Shown here: in pieces, positions 27,261 through 36,531 of the stretch
Position numbering within the stretch: the stretch's first letter is position 1
Layout of the letters: every line of letters begins with the position of its first letter
DNA from: Glacieibacterium arshaanense
GTDB lineage: Bacteria; Pseudomonadota; Alphaproteobacteria; Sphingomonadales; Sphingomonadaceae
Assembly: GCF_004681125.1 (NCBI RefSeq)
Contig: NZ_SIHO01000001.1
Coordinates: 1,127,149-1,191,148, forward strand
Direction: 5' to 3'
DNA: 64,000 nt
Notes under the pieces: model-generated
Databases searched by the model: none
Told to the model about the DNA's origin: nothing
The model's input: the letters and a program-made list of their open reading frames with translations, nothing else
Made by a program: the position numbers and the translations under genes

Positions 27261-28385
27261 ATGCTCAACAAGCTCGACGACTACCCGATTCACCAGACGC
27301 CCGAGCCCATCGCCGTGCTCGCGACCAGCGACCGCAACGCCTATGACCGGACGTGGTTCAACGGCTATGCGGCCGACGGTTCCTATTATTTCGGGATCGG
27401 CATGGCGGTGTATCCGCATCGCGGCATCATCGATTGCGCATTCAGCACCGTCCGTCCGGGCGAACGCCAGCATTGCTTCTACGGCTCGCGTCGCGCGCCC
27501 GACGAACGCACCGATACCAGCGTCGGCCCGTTCCGGCTCGAAGTCGTCGAGCCGATGCGCCGCACGCGCGTCATCCTCGACGACAATGCCAGCGGACTGT
27601 CGTGCGACCTGACATTCTCGACACGCACCGCGGCAATTCAGGAAGCACGCCAGACGCTTTGGTCGGGCACGCGCCGCATCATGGACGCAACGCGGTTCGA
27701 TCAGTTCGGCCGGTGGAGCGGCACCATCCACACCCCAGATGGTGACATCAAGGTCGATGAAGACGTGTGCCGCGGCACTAAGGACCGGTCATGGGGCGTG
27801 CGCCGCATGGGCGAACCCGAAACCGGTGGCGCGCCCAATGCACCCGGCGCATTCTTCTTCCTGTGGGCGCCGATTCATTGGGACGACCATATCACGCACG
27901 CGATCTTCTTCGACGGCACGCGTGGCGAAGCGCTCGTGCGTGAAGGCTTTATCGCGCCGATGTATGCAAGCGAGGCCGCAGTGCCGGGCGTGCTCGACGG
28001 CCGCGAACACCGTATGGCCACCGCGCGCCACCGTGTCGTCTATGTGCCCGGCACACGGCTTGCGGCATCGGCCGAGATCGACCTTGTCGACCTTGACGAA
28101 AAGGTCCGGACAATTTCGCTCGACCCGATCCTGAAGTTCCAGATGAAGGGGCTCGGCTATGGCCACCCGGTCTGGGGCCAAGGCATGTGGAAGGGCGAGC
28201 TCGAAATCGGTGGTGAATCGTTCGATCCGCTGCAGCTCGATGCGCTGGCGCCGGAGAATCTGCATGTTCAGCAAATTGTGCGCGCCAGCGACGGCAGCCG
28301 TACCGGCATCGGTGTCCTTGAGCAGGTCGTTATCGGTCCCTACGCGCCGGCGGGATTCACGCAGTTCCTCGACGGCGCCAAGTGA
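27261..28385 (+). CDS. Large beta-rich protein of unknown function, P450-linked
   Basis: 374 residues without signal peptide. Dense in beta-strand and aromatic residues: WFNGYAADGSYYFGIGMAVYPHRG, GPFRLEVVEPMRR and WSGTIHTPDG, and DRSWGVRRMGEP. The architecture suggests two lipocalin-like or AttH/CrtC-like beta-barrels, and the feel is of DUF7064/DUF7065 proteins often seen near P450s and steroid or fatty-acid genes. That assignment is tentative. ATG 27261 is 31 bases after the rubredoxin stop, in the same transcript. A lipid hydratase or carrier role is possible, but no catalytic motif is identified. Confidence 0.7.
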   Translation: MLNKLDDYPIHQTPEPIAVLATSDRNAYDRTWFNGYAADGSYYFGIGMAVYPHRGIIDCAFSTVRPGERQHCFYGSRRAPDERTDTSVGPFRLEVVEPMRRTRVILDDNASGLSCDLTFSTRTAAIQEARQTLWSGTRRIMDATRFDQFGRWSGTIHTPDGDIKVDEDVCRGTKDRSWGVRRMGEPETGGAPNAPGAFFFLWAPIHWDDHITHAIFFDGTRGEALVREGFIAPMYASEAAVPGVLDGREHRMATARHRVVYVPGTRLAASAEIDLVDLDEKVRTISLDPILKFQMKGLGYGHPVWGQGMWKGELEIGGESFDPLQLDALAPENLHVQQIVRASDGSRTGIGVLEQVVIGPYAPAGFTQFLDGAK

Positions 28386-28822
28386 CGATGGCGTCGCGAA
28401 TATAGTTCAGCGGCCCAATTTCGGATCAGGTTCCTCTTATTCAGCGATCTAGTCTGTCGCCGCGTTGAACGGTTCGCCGCGCGCTACGGCATTTCCTGCG
28501 AAAGATGCGGAAGCGCACCTGCACATATACTGCGGCCAGCGCCCGAGCGACATCGCGACCTCGAGCAAAAACAATGACTCGAATCGAGCGCAACGAGTAT
28601 TACCAAACCACGCGTAGATCTTTTGCGGGTAACACTGTAGCCAGACGCCAGCGTCCGCTCGGCACCCCCTAACTCTCAGCACTGGCTATCACGCCACCAG
28701 TTCATTCGGTGTCGCTCATCCGACGTTTGTGCGCAAGAAATGCTCTTGATGGTACAGCACTCGGCAGCGCACACAACATCGGGCATTCTAACTACATTTA
28801 CGCCAAAAAATTGGCGCGGGCT
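28386..28822. other. Intergenic stretch without a convincing gene
   Basis: About 437 bases between the P450-linked protein and mnmA. Codon use here is unlike that of the flanking genes and no frame has a good start and length. A short plus-strand segment near 28460 reads VERFAARYGIS followed by unrelated sequence, which is faintly reminiscent of the helix-turn-helix start of transposases, but it ends at a stop within 40 codons. I see no hairpin, tRNA or clear promoter. Confidence 0.4.
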
Positions 28823-29959
28823 TCAGGGCGCGGTTGCGGCGGCAACGGTCGTGGCAATCCAGCCGCCGCCAAGCACGCGACTGCCATCATATACAACCGC
28901 AGCCTGCCCAGGCGCGACTCCAAATTCGGGCGTGGCAAAGTCGATGCGAAAGGTGCCGGCGACATCGCGCGTTACGCGTGCGAGGGCTGCAGCGGCCATC
29001 GATCGAACCTTGACCATGACATCGCGCCCCGCGCCCAAATCCGGGCCGATCCAGTTGGGTTCATCGAGCGTCAGCGCCGCGACCGCCAGTGCAGCGCGCG
29101 GGCCAACGACGACGCGCCGAGTTTCGGGTTCGATGCGCACGACATAGACGGGGGAAGCAAGCCCACCGAGTTCAAGGCCGCGGCGCTGGCCGACTGTGAA
29201 GTTGATCAACCCGGCGTGGCGGCCGAGCACATTGCCCGACAGGTCTACGATATCGCCCGGGGCGTCAGCTTCGGGACGCAGCTTGCGTACCACGGCCGCG
29301 TAGTCGCCGTTCGGCACGAAGCAGATGTCCTGGCTATCCGGCTTGGCGGCGACGCCGAGGCCGAGCCGCGTCGCATGTTCACGCACCGCGCGCTTGTCGA
29401 TACCGCCGAGCGGGAAGCGCAGATAATCGAGCTGCGTCTGCGTCGTCGCGTACAGGAAATAACTCTGATCCTTGCCCGGATCGATACCGCGATGCAGCTC
29501 GGCACCCACGTGGCCCATCGCCCGGCGGACATAATGGCCGGTCGCCAGGCAATCGGCACCGAGGTCGCGGGCCACGCCAAGCAGGTCGCGGAACTTGACG
29601 GTCTGGTTGCAGCGCACGCACGGCACTGGTGTGCGGCCGGAAAGGTAGCTGTCGGCAAAGTCTTCGATGACGCTGTCGGCAAAGGCGCTTTCGTAATCGA
29701 GCACATAGTGCGCAATGCCGAGCCGGTCGGCGACGCGCCGCGCGTCATGGATATCCGACCCGGCGCAGCACGCGCCCTTGCGCGCTAGTGCGGCACCATG
29801 GTCGTAAAGCTGCAACGTCACGCCGATGGTTTCGCAGCCCGCTTCAGCACAAAGTGCCGCAACCACCGAGGAATCGACCCCGCCCGACATCGCCACGACG
29901 ACGCGGCTGCCGCGCGGTGGCAGTTCGGGAAGCGCATTAGGGGTGTCGAGCAGCATCAT
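28823..29959 (-). CDS. mnmA: tRNA-specific 2-thiouridylase
   Basis: 378 residues. ATP-pyrophosphatase loop [20 protein letters not shown] near the N-terminus; catalytic cysteines in [14 protein letters not shown] and [23 protein letters not shown] in the C-terminal domain. Adds sulfur at position 2 of the wobble uridine in tRNA for Lys, Glu and Gln. ATG 29959 with a second ATG immediately after. Divergent to sciP. Confidence 0.95.
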   Translation of the reverse strand: MMLLDTPNALPELPPRGSRVVVAMSGGVDSSVVAALCAEAGCETIGVTLQLYDHGAALARKGACCAGSDIHDARRVADRLGIAHYVLDYESAFADSVIEDFADSYLSGRTPVPCVRCNQTVKFRDLLGVARDLGADCLATGHYVRRAMGHVGAELHRGIDPGKDQSYFLYATTQTQLDYLRFPLGGIDKRAVREHATRLGLGVAAKPDSQDICFVPNGDYAAVVRKLRPEADAPGDIVDLSGNVLGRHAGLINFTVGQRRGLELGGLASPVYVVRIEPETRRVVVGPRAALAVAALTLDEPNWIGPDLGAGRDVMVKVRSMAAAALARVTRDVAGTFRIDFATPEFGVAPGQAAVVYDGSRVLGGGWIATTVAAATAP

Positions 29960-30111
29960 GTGCCCGACTTAGGCGCACCGACCGCGAGGTCAACCCCGCA
30001 CGACGCCGCAAGCAGCACGCAGCAGAGCGGCGCTTAACCACGAACTTGCCTTAGGTTGCCGGTGCCCGCGCCGTTTTTCGAGGCAGTGTTAGTTGCGTAA
30101 AGGCTTCACCG

Positions 30112-30417
30112 ATGGCGACACTTGCGTCGAAACCCCTCCATGACGGCTTCCCTGATTCCGTAATCGGCCCGCTCGGCACGCCGCTGACGCTGGCCCAGCT
30201 GCCGCCGCCCGATACGCGGCGCTGGGTCGTTCGCCGCAAGGCCGAGGTTCTGGCCGGCATACGTGGCGGGCTGCTGACACGTTCCGAGGCGTGCAGCCGC
30301 TACCGGATCAGCGAGGAAGAACTGCAGCTTTGGGAGCGTGCGCACGACTGCGCGGGGGTGCCAAGCTTGCGCGTCACGCGCGTGCAAGTCTATCGACCGG
30401 TGTTCGAACGCAAATGA
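30112..30417 (+). CDS. sciP: SciP-like CtrA-inhibitory protein (DUF1153)
   Basis: 101 residues. The DUF1153 core is GPLGTPLTLAQLPPPDTRRW then VRRKAEVLAGIRGGLLTRSE, ending in LRVTRVQVYRP. In Caulobacter, SciP binds CtrA and represses CtrA-activated promoters in the cell cycle. The helix-turn-helix-like region (SEACSRYRISEEELQLW) suits a DNA- or protein-binding role. It is 141 bases upstream of ctrA in the same direction, a pairing that supports the assignment. Cytoplasmic. Confidence 0.92.
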   Translation: MATLASKPLHDGFPDSVIGPLGTPLTLAQLPPPDTRRWVVRRKAEVLAGIRGGLLTRSEACSRYRISEEELQLWERAHDCAGVPSLRVTRVQVYRPVFERK

Positions 30418-30465
30418 GCTGCGCTCATGCGTGCTCAATATGGCATCAATGATAGATTATCGTTC

Positions 30466-30504
30466 TTAACTTATCTTAAATTTTGCGTTATTAAGAAAGG
30501 AGTC
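30466..30504 (+). promoter_or_regulatory. ctrA leader with TTAA half-sites and a GANTC site
   Basis: Three TTAA blocks at 30466-30469, 30476-30479 and 30491-30494 (spacings 6 and 11, so not the exact TTAA-N7-TTAA consensus), and GAGTC at 30500-30504, a GANTC methylation site of CcrM. CtrA autoregulation and CcrM control of a ctrA promoter are established in Caulobacter; their operation here is inferred from position 55-93 bases before the GTG. Confidence 0.6.
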
Positions 30505-30558
30505 GGAAACAATGCCGCCTCCGCACGCACGGAGCGCGCCCAAAACAGGGAATGATCT

Positions 30559-31263
30559 GTGAGAATATTGCTCGTAGAAGATGACAAGCTGATGGCGCGG
30601 ACGCTGGCGTTGATGCTGACCCAGGCTGGCTTTGAGCATGAATCGGTCGAAAGCGGCGAAGAAGCCATCGAGATGGCGCGGCTTTATGATTACGACGCCA
30701 TTCTGCTCGACCTCAATCTTCCCGATCTCCACGGCTATGAAGTCTTGCGGTTGCTGCGCCTGTCGCGGATCATGACGCCGGTACTTATCCTATCGGGTGA
30801 CACCGAAACGGCTGCAAAGGTTTCTGGATTCAGTTTCGGCGCCGATGATTATGTAACGAAGCCCTTCCACCGCGACGAGATTCTGGCACGCATCCATGCG
30901 TTGATTCGTCGTGCCAATGGCCACAGCAACTCGGTTGTCCGCACCGGTCCGATTTCGCTCGACCTCGCCGCACGCACCGTTGAAGTCAGCGGCAACCGCG
31001 TCCATCTGACAGGCAAGGAGTTTGCCATTCTTGAAATGCTGTGCCTGCGCAAGGGCATGACGCTGACCAAGGAAATGTTCCTCAACCACCTTTATGGCGG
31101 CCGTGACGAGCCCGAACTCAAGATCATCGACGTGTTCATTTGCAAGCTGCGTAAGAAGCTGCATCTTGCCGGTGCGTCGGCCAATGGCTGCATCGAAACC
31201 GTCTGGGGCCGTGGCTATGCGTTACGCGATCCCGAAGAAGAAGGCGTCGCGCGCGTCGCCTGA
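30559..31263 (+). CDS. ctrA: Cell-cycle response regulator CtrA
   Basis: 234 residues, OmpR/PhoB class. The receiver domain has the acidic pocket EDD and the phospho-acceptor D51 in LLDLNLPD, plus K in TKPFH. The DNA-binding half is nearly word for word Ctr[53 protein letters not shown] and [17 protein letters not shown] start at 30559. Master regulator of cell-cycle and envelope genes in alphaproteobacteria, though often non-essential in sphingomonads. Downstream of sciP. Confidence 0.97.
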   Translation: MRILLVEDDKLMARTLALMLTQAGFEHESVESGEEAIEMARLYDYDAILLDLNLPDLHGYEVLRLLRLSRIMTPVLILSGDTETAAKVSGFSFGADDYVTKPFHRDEILARIHALIRRANGHSNSVVRTGPISLDLAARTVEVSGNRVHLTGKEFAILEMLCLRKGMTLTKEMFLNHLYGGRDEPELKIIDVFICKLRKKLHLAGASANGCIETVWGRGYALRDPEEEGVARVA

Positions 31264-31266
31264 GGC

Positions 31267-31701
31267 TTAGCGCGACAGCGGCACACGTGGCCACGGTGGC
31301 AGCACCACCGGCGCCGGCCCCATCTCGAGGCGTTCGAACGCCAGCACCAGCGTTTCGCTGACGATGGCGGGCCGGTTCGCGTCGAGCGCGCCATAGTCGA
31401 GGCTCACCGGTCGCGTCTTGATGAAGCGCCAGCGCAGAACGCTGGTGCGCAAATCGCGCGACAGCAAATCAATGGTCACGTTGCGCAAACCGCCTTTGGG
31501 ATCGCGGCGAGCATTGTCCCACCAGCCATAGAGGTCGAGCGCACCCGTCACGGCACGGCGCAAGCGCAGCAACGGCGGCACTAGCGTATCGGGGTTGACC
31601 GCAAACGGCGGGAACACAACTTCGGCAAAGCCGGTATTGCTGCCATCGCCCAGATCGACGGTGAAGTTGCTGCCGCTCGGGAGCTGCTCCTTAACTGGCA
31701 C
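31267..31701 (-). CDS. Phage-tail-tube-like protein (gp19 type), second of pair
   Basis: 144 residues of the T4-gp19/TIGR02241-like conserved tail group: LPSGSNFTVDLGDGSNTGFAEV is the first strand region and DLLSRDLRTSVLRWRFI the late RDLxT-like block. These proteins form the inner tube of contractile injection particles or phage tails. It starts with GTG 31701, one base after the stop of its sister gene. No sheath, baseplate or spike gene is near it. Function here unknown. Confidence 0.75.
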   Translation of the reverse strand: MPVKEQLPSGSNFTVDLGDGSNTGFAEVVFPPFAVNPDTLVPPLLRLRRAVTGALDLYGWWDNARRDPKGGLRNVTIDLLSRDLRTSVLRWRFIKTRPVSLDYGALDANRPAIVSETLVLAFERLEMGPAPVVLPPWPRVPLSR

Positions 31702-31702
31702 C

Positions 31703-32137
31703 TCAATCGATCTCGATGCGTTCGCAAGTGAGCGTCAGCGATTCGATGGCGACTTCATTGCCCGTCGCCTTGAACGCTGCCGCTTCCCATTTCGACGGCC
31801 AGGCGCGCAGCAGCAGCCAGCGCAGCACCGGCGCATGGGTTTCATCGAGCAGCACGATAGCGACGTTGCGAACATCGGCGCTACCCTGCGTGACCGCACG
31901 CAACCACGCGAACAGCGCGGTGTCGCCGATGATGCCGCGCTTCAATGTCACATCACCAACCTTGTGCAGCCCGGGGATCTTGCGGACGCTATTGGTTTTG
32001 TCGTTGCCGTTGCGATACTCGATGACGCCGACTTCGACCGACAGCCCCGACACCTCGCTGAATCCGGCGCTGGTCACGCCGTCGACTTCTACCAGGAAGT
32101 TATACGCCCCATAGGGATTGTCGCGCACCGTCGCCAT
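31703..32137 (-). CDS. Phage-tail-tube-like protein (gp19 type), first of pair
   Basis: 144 residues, the same length as its neighbour. It begins DNPYGAYNFLVEVDGVTSAGF and continues SEVSGLSVEVGVIEYRNGND, the classic tail-tube start, followed by KIPGLHKVGDVTLKRGII and TLTCERIEID at the end. The family forms ring stacks like Hcp and gp19. Paired with the following gene in an operon of two, between trmJ and ctrA. The ATG start has no strong upstream element. Likely domesticated. Confidence 0.82.
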   Translation of the reverse strand: MATVRDNPYGAYNFLVEVDGVTSAGFSEVSGLSVEVGVIEYRNGNDKTNSVRKIPGLHKVGDVTLKRGIIGDTALFAWLRAVTQGSADVRNVAIVLLDETHAPVLRWLLLRAWPSKWEAAAFKATGNEVAIESLTLTCERIEID

Positions 32138-32200
32138 GCCCTGCCCTTTCGATTACGGCGTTAGTCTATCACCAACTCTGGCCGCCACCAATCGGCAGAC

Positions 32201-32947
32201 TCAGTCGTTCGGCACTATCTTGGGGCGGCGCTTGCCCGCCAGCGCATGGACGATGCCGCGCCATGTCCGCACCTCGTCATCGGTATATTGCGGCCGCGTC
32301 AGCAGATTGCGGACATTGCGCTTGGACTGCGCAACCCGGTCGGCAACATTGTAGTAATCCGCCGCCTCGAGCACTTCATCGACTGCGGCAATCAGCCCTT
32401 CGAGTTCGCCATGCGCCGCCGGACCAGCATGGTGCGCGAGCAATTGCGCCGGAGTTTCGTCACCTGCCTTGAACCACTCATAGGCCGCGAGCAAAACCGC
32501 TTGCGCCAAGTTGAGCGAGCCAAAATCAGGGTTGACCGGCACCGTCAGAATGGCATGGGCGACCGCCAGATCATCGGTTTCGAGGCCGGCGCGTTCGGGG
32601 CCGAACATCAGCCCTGATTGCGCGGTCTGCGCGCGCATTTCGGTCGCCGCGCCCGACGGCGTGAACACCGGCTTCGTCAGCCGGCGCGGGCGCACGGTCG
32701 TGGCATAGACGGTGTGCAGGTCGGCGATGGCTTCGGCCAGTGTCGGAAATACGCGCGCATCATCGAGGACACGGTCGGCGCCGCTGGCGCGCGGCCAGGC
32801 TTCGGGATTGGGCCAGCCGTCGCGCGGCGCCACCAGCCGCATATCGGTCAGCCCGAAGTTGAGCATCGCACGCGCGCAGGCGCCGATGTTCTCGCCGAGT
32901 TGCGGTCGCACCAGAATGACCGCCGGTGCGGGCGTGGAAGCACTCAT
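32201..32947 (-). CDS. trmJ: tRNA (Cm32/Um32) 2'-O-methyltransferase TrmJ
   Basis: 248 residues of the SPOUT trefoil-knot class: [21 protein letters not shown] at the start, [15 protein letters not shown] and [20 protein letters not shown] give the SAM-binding knot. Methylates position 32 of several tRNAs. The stop-start overlap of nrdR (32944) and this gene (32947) shows coupling in the rpiB-glyA-nrdR-trmJ operon. Confidence 0.92.
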   Translation of the reverse strand: MSASTPAPAVILVRPQLGENIGACARAMLNFGLTDMRLVAPRDGWPNPEAWPRASGADRVLDDARVFPTLAEAIADLHTVYATTVRPRRLTKPVFTPSGAATEMRAQTAQSGLMFGPERAGLETDDLAVAHAILTVPVNPDFGSLNLAQAVLLAAYEWFKAGDETPAQLLAHHAGPAAHGELEGLIAAVDEVLEAADYYNVADRVAQSKRNVRNLLTRPQYTDDEVRTWRGIVHALAGKRRPKIVPND

Positions 32948-33438
32948 TCCTGGTCGTCGTCGTCCAGCCGGCTGCGACCGGTGGCGCGCAACGGCATCAG
33001 CCCGCCGACGAACGTCTCGAAATCGCGCGCCTCGCGGAAGTCGCGGTAGACACTGGCGAAGCGGATATAGGCGACCGGGTCGAGCGCCTGCAGCCCCTCC
33101 ATCACCATCTCGCCGATGATGGCGCCGTCAATTTCGCTGTCGCCGAGCGACTCGAGCCGCCGCACCACGCCATTGACGAGACGTTCGATACGTTCGGGCT
33201 CGATCGGGCGTTTGCGGCAGGCGATTTCGATCGACCGCGCCAGCTTGTCGCGCTCGAACACCTCGCGCTTGCCCGACTTTTTGAGCACCACCAGCTCGCG
33301 CAACTGGATCCGCTCGAACGTCGTGAAGCGTGCGCCGCACGCCGGGCACTGCCGCCGCCGTCGAATGGCGCCGCCGTCCTCGGTAGGACGGCTGTCCTTC
33401 ACCTGGCTGTCTTCATTGGCGCAGAAGGGACAGCGCAT
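32944..33438 (-). CDS. nrdR: Transcriptional repressor NrdR
   Basis: 164 residues. Zinc ribbon MRCPFC with C3, C6 and CPAC at 31-34, followed by the ATP-cone: [17 protein letters not shown] and [15 protein letters not shown]. Represses ribonucleotide reductase genes when dATP binds. ATG 33438 matches the family start exactly; an open frame upstream reads the repeat element at 33443-33532. It lies between glyA and trmJ. Confidence 0.97.
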   Translation of the reverse strand: MRCPFCANEDSQVKDSRPTEDGGAIRRRRQCPACGARFTTFERIQLRELVVLKKSGKREVFERDKLARSIEIACRKRPIEPERIERLVNGVVRRLESLGDSEIDGAIIGEMVMEGLQALDPVAYIRFASVYRDFREARDFETFVGGLMPLRATGRSRLDDDDQE

Positions 33439-33442
33439 TTCA

Positions 33443-33532
33443 GGGCCTCCGGCGGGCAGGCCTGAGGCCTGCACCCAATAGTTTGGCGCTCTTCAATCGG
33501 GTGCAGGGGTTACCCATGCCCGCCGGAGGCCC
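33443..33532. repeat. Inverted repeat element, family A, copy A1
   Basis: Outer arms GGGCCTCCGGCGGGCA at the left and TGCCCGCCGGAGGCCC at the right, inner arms CTGCACCC and GGGTGCAG, with different small palindromes in between (GGCCTGAGGCC on the left, GGGGTTACCC on the right) and a short AT-richer centre. Sits in the glyA-nrdR gap, so the transcript carries a strong cruciform. Related copies at 43502-43627, 53281-53366 and two halves at 47184 and 47771. Confidence 0.85.
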
Positions 33533-33538
33533 TTTCAC

Positions 33539-34849
33539 TTAGAACCCGTTTGCATAGATGGGAAAGCGCGCGCACAGCGCCCGCACCCGGCCGTTGACCT
33601 CGGCTTCCACCGCCGCATTGCCGGCTTCGCCGTTCTTGGCGAGACCATCGAGCACGTCGGCGACCATTTCGCCGATGGCAGCGAACTCGGCGAGGCCGAA
33701 ACCGCGCGTCGTGCCAGCGGGCGAACCGACGCGGATGCCGCTGGTCTTGGTCGGCGGCAACGGATCGAACGGCACACCGTTCTTGTTGCAGGTGATACCG
33801 GCACGTTCGAGCGCTTCGTCGGCGTCCTTGCCGGTGATCCCCTTCGGGCTCAGGTCGATCAGCGCCAGGTGCGTATCGGTGCCACCGGCGACGACTTCGC
33901 AGCCGCGGGCCTTGAGCGTGGCGGCGAGGATCTGCGCATTGGCGATGACGGCGCGGCTATAGTCCTTGAAATCAGGGCGCAGCGCTTCGCCGAAGGCGAC
34001 GGCCTTGGCGGCGATGACGTGCATCAGCGGGCCGCCCTGCAGCCCGGGGAACACCGCCGAGTTGAACTTCTTGCCGAGTGCTTCGTCGTTCGACAGGATC
34101 ATGCCGCCACGCGGGCCACGCAGCGTCTTGTGCGTCGTGGTGGTGCAGACATGCGCGTGTGGCAGCGGGCTCGGATGGATACCGGCGGCGACCAAGCCGG
34201 CGAAGTGCGCCATGTCGACCATCAGATAGGCCCCTACGCTATCGGCGATGGCGCGGAAGCGCGCGAAATCGATGATGCGCGGATAGGCCGAGCCGCCGGC
34301 GATGATCAGGCGCGGCTTGTGCTCGGTCGCTAGGCGCTGGACTTCGTCATAGTCAATCAGATGATCGTCGCGGCGCACGCCGTATTGCACTGCGTTGAAC
34401 CATTTACCCGACATGCTTGGCGCAGCGCCGTGCGTCAGATGGCCACCGGCGTCGAGGCTCATGCCGAGGATGGTTTCACCGGGCTTGACCAGCGCCAGCA
34501 TCACCGCGCCGTTGGCCTGCGCGCCCGAGTGTGGCTGGACGTTGGCATAGGCGCAATCGAACAATTGCTTGGCGCGATCTATGGCGAGTTGCTCGACGGC
34601 GTCCGACGGTGCGCAGCCCTGATAATAGCGCTTGCCGGGATAGCCTTCGGCGTATTTGTTGGTGAACACCGAGCCCTGGGCTTCGAGCACCGCGCGGCTA
34701 ACGATGTTCTCGCTGGCGATGAGCTCGATCTGCTCCTGCTCGCGCTTGAGCTCGCTGCTAATGGCGGCAGCGACAGCCGGGTCGACAGTGGCGACGCTCG
34801 CGGTGAAGCGGTCATCATTGGGGGTATAGCTCTGGGGGGAACTGCTCAT
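33539..34849 (-). CDS. glyA: Serine hydroxymethyltransferase
   Basis: 436 residues. PLP enzyme interconverting serine and glycine with tetrahydrofolate. Landmarks: [46 protein letters not shown] and the PLP lysine in [16 protein letters not shown] 34849 ([10 protein letters not shown]) overlaps the rpiB stop region by four bases; an upstream open frame is arginine-rich and unlike the family. Member of the rpiB-glyA-nrdR-trmJ operon. Confidence 0.97.
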   Translation of the reverse strand: MSSSPQSYTPNDDRFTASVATVDPAVAAAISSELKREQEQIELIASENIVSRAVLEAQGSVFTNKYAEGYPGKRYYQGCAPSDAVEQLAIDRAKQLFDCAYANVQPHSGAQANGAVMLALVKPGETILGMSLDAGGHLTHGAAPSMSGKWFNAVQYGVRRDDHLIDYDEVQRLATEHKPRLIIAGGSAYPRIIDFARFRAIADSVGAYLMVDMAHFAGLVAAGIHPSPLPHAHVCTTTTHKTLRGPRGGMILSNDEALGKKFNSAVFPGLQGGPLMHVIAAKAVAFGEALRPDFKDYSRAVIANAQILAATLKARGCEVVAGGTDTHLALIDLSPKGITGKDADEALERAGITCNKNGVPFDPLPPTKTSGIRVGSPAGTTRGFGLAEFAAIGEMVADVLDGLAKNGEAGNAAVEAEVNGRVRALCARFPIYANGF

Positions 34850-35292
34850 CGGGGGACCTCGCTCAGCTTGGTGACGCGCGCGGCGTGACGGCCGCCGGCA
34901 AATGGGGTGGACAGGAATTGGGCGACACAGTCGCGCGCGACCTCGACGCCGATGATGCGACTGCCGAGTGCGAGGCAATTGGCGTCATTATGTTCGCGCG
35001 CCAGCTTTGCCATCAAACCGCTAGTGCACAGCGCGGCGCGCACGGCGGGGTTGCGGTTTGCGGCAATCGAAATGCCGATGCCCGAGCCGCAGACGATGAT
35101 GCCGAATTGCGCGCGGCCACCGGCAATAGCGGTCGCCACGGCTGCGCCGAAATCGGGGTAATCCACCGAGTCGATATTGTTCGCTGTCCCGCAATCAATG
35201 ACGTCGTGCCCGGCCGCGCGCAGTTCATCGGCAAGTAGCGCCTTGAGCGCATAGCCGGCATGGTCGGAGCCGATGGCGATACTGTGGTTCAC
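34846..35292 (-). CDS. rpiB: Ribose-5-phosphate isomerase B
   Basis: 148 residues. [13 protein letters not shown] at the start, [13 protein letters not shown] with the active-site cysteine, and [12 protein letters not shown] near the end. Interconverts ribose-5-phosphate and ribulose-5-phosphate. The GTG start at 35292 ([13 protein letters not shown]) matches the family; an in-frame ATG upstream adds 12 unrelated residues. First gene of the glyA operon. Confidence 0.95.
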   Translation of the reverse strand: MNHSIAIGSDHAGYALKALLADELRAAGHDVIDCGTANNIDSVDYPDFGAAVATAIAGGRAQFGIIVCGSGIGISIAANRNPAVRAALCTSGLMAKLAREHNDANCLALGSRIIGVEVARDCVAQFLSTPFAGGRHAARVTKLSEVPR

Positions 35293-35386
35293 GCAAGACC
35301 TCGTCGACGTGCGGCGGGATGTGCACACCCTGTAGTAGCAGAGCCGCCCGCGGGCAATCGCCTGTTTGGTCGCAGCGTGCGGAAAT

Positions 35387-36256
35387 CTACCCCGCTGCCG
35401 GATCGAAATACGGCCGATCGCCGGCGATGGTGACCCGCTCCATCACCCGCCGCGCCGGGAAATAGTCCGATGCGGCAAGGTGCTGCGAGGCGCGATTGTC
35501 CCAGAATGCCAGCGACCCTACTTCCCAACGGAAACGGCATTGGATTTCGGGGTTGGCGGCCTGCGCGTAAAGGTGGTCGAGCAGCCAGCTGCTTTCTTTG
35601 TCGCTCAGGCCCTTGATGTGGGTGGTGAAGCCGGTGTTGACATAGAGCGCACGCTGGCCGGTTTCGGGGTGGGTGCGGACCACCGGATGCTCCATCGGCG
35701 GATAGAGTTGGTGCAGTTCTTCGACCGACTTGCCGAGCCGCTTGGCAAAGACGCGGGCGATGTCATGAACTGCCGTCAGTCCGCAGACAAAGCGCTGCAT
35801 TTCGGGACTGAGCAAATCATAGGCCGCCGCCATATCGGCAAACAGCGTATCGCCGCCAACATCGGGCACCTCGATGGCGCGCAGGATTGAACCGAGCGAC
35901 GGCTTCTCGCGCCAGGTGACGTCGGAATGCCAGTTGTTCTCGCGGCCACGGCTGTTCGGGCCATGTTCTATACGCAGCACTTCGGGCACCGCCTGGTCCT
36001 TGGGCGTCGCGGGATGGATTTCGAGTTCGCCGAAGGCGCGCGCGAAGGCGATATGCTGCGCGGTGGTCAGCGTCTGGTTGCGAAAGAACACGACCTTGTG
36101 GCGCAACAACGCGGCGCGGATGCCGGCGATCATCGCGTCGTCGAAGTGTGCCAGATCGACACCGTGGATTTCGGCACCGATGCGCGGTGTAAGCGGCCGG
36201 ATATCCAGCCGATCCGCCACCGGCACTGCCGCAGTGCGTTGTAAAAGTTGTGGCAT
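35387..36256 (-). CDS. TauD/TfdA-family 2-oxoglutarate-dependent dioxygenase
   Basis: 289 residues. The iron triad HxD is in NWHSDVTW, with the distal histidine in NRASQHLAASDY and the 2-oxoglutarate arginine in the following PARRVMERVT. Other blocks are IGAEIHGVDL and FFRNQTLT. Taurine, 2,4-D or alkylsulfate-type substrates are typical. ATG 36256 is preceded by GGGAAGGGG. It is a single gene, with an inverted repeat upstream near 36362. Confidence 0.9.
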   Translation of the reverse strand: MPQLLQRTAAVPVADRLDIRPLTPRIGAEIHGVDLAHFDDAMIAGIRAALLRHKVVFFRNQTLTTAQHIAFARAFGELEIHPATPKDQAVPEVLRIEHGPNSRGRENNWHSDVTWREKPSLGSILRAIEVPDVGGDTLFADMAAAYDLLSPEMQRFVCGLTAVHDIARVFAKRLGKSVEELHQLYPPMEHPVVRTHPETGQRALYVNTGFTTHIKGLSDKESSWLLDHLYAQAANPEIQCRFRWEVGSLAFWDNRASQHLAASDYFPARRVMERVTIAGDRPYFDPAAG

Positions 36257-36361
36257 GTGCGTCCCCTTCCCCAAGGTCGAGCCATCGAGCGACGTTGCGC
36301 CCAAGCGCGGAGTGTCCCACGCAGCAAGGGTGCATGCAAGTGCCGACAGTTGGAAGGTCAT

Positions 36362-36398
36362 AGCCGGCGACGACTGGGCTCAGGAGCCGTCGCCGGCT
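36362..36398. repeat. Perfect 11-bp inverted repeat between tauD-like and hemA genes
   Basis: AGCCGGCGACG, a 15-base loop, then CGTCGCCGGCT. No T run follows on either strand. It lies in the 275-base gap downstream of hemA, where it could act as a non-canonical terminator or transcript stabiliser. Nothing else is recognisable in that gap. Confidence 0.5.
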
Positions 36399-36531
36399 GC
36401 GCAGCCATGGAAGATACCATGGCCGGAAAGGCTGTCGCCCATGCGGCGCAGGACAACAGAAGCAGGTTGTCCCACCTGCAGTTTATGCTGTCGACATGCG
36501 CGCGACCCGCTTCGGGCCGCCGCGCCGGGGC

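Noticed and set aside
28449-28682. 77-residue minus frame in the gap before mnmA
   Set aside because: Cysteine/arginine-rich composition, no ribosome-binding site and no recognisable domain.
31267-32137. Prophage call for the two tail-tube genes
   Set aside because: No other phage genes, no integrase or attachment repeats, and core genes on both sides.
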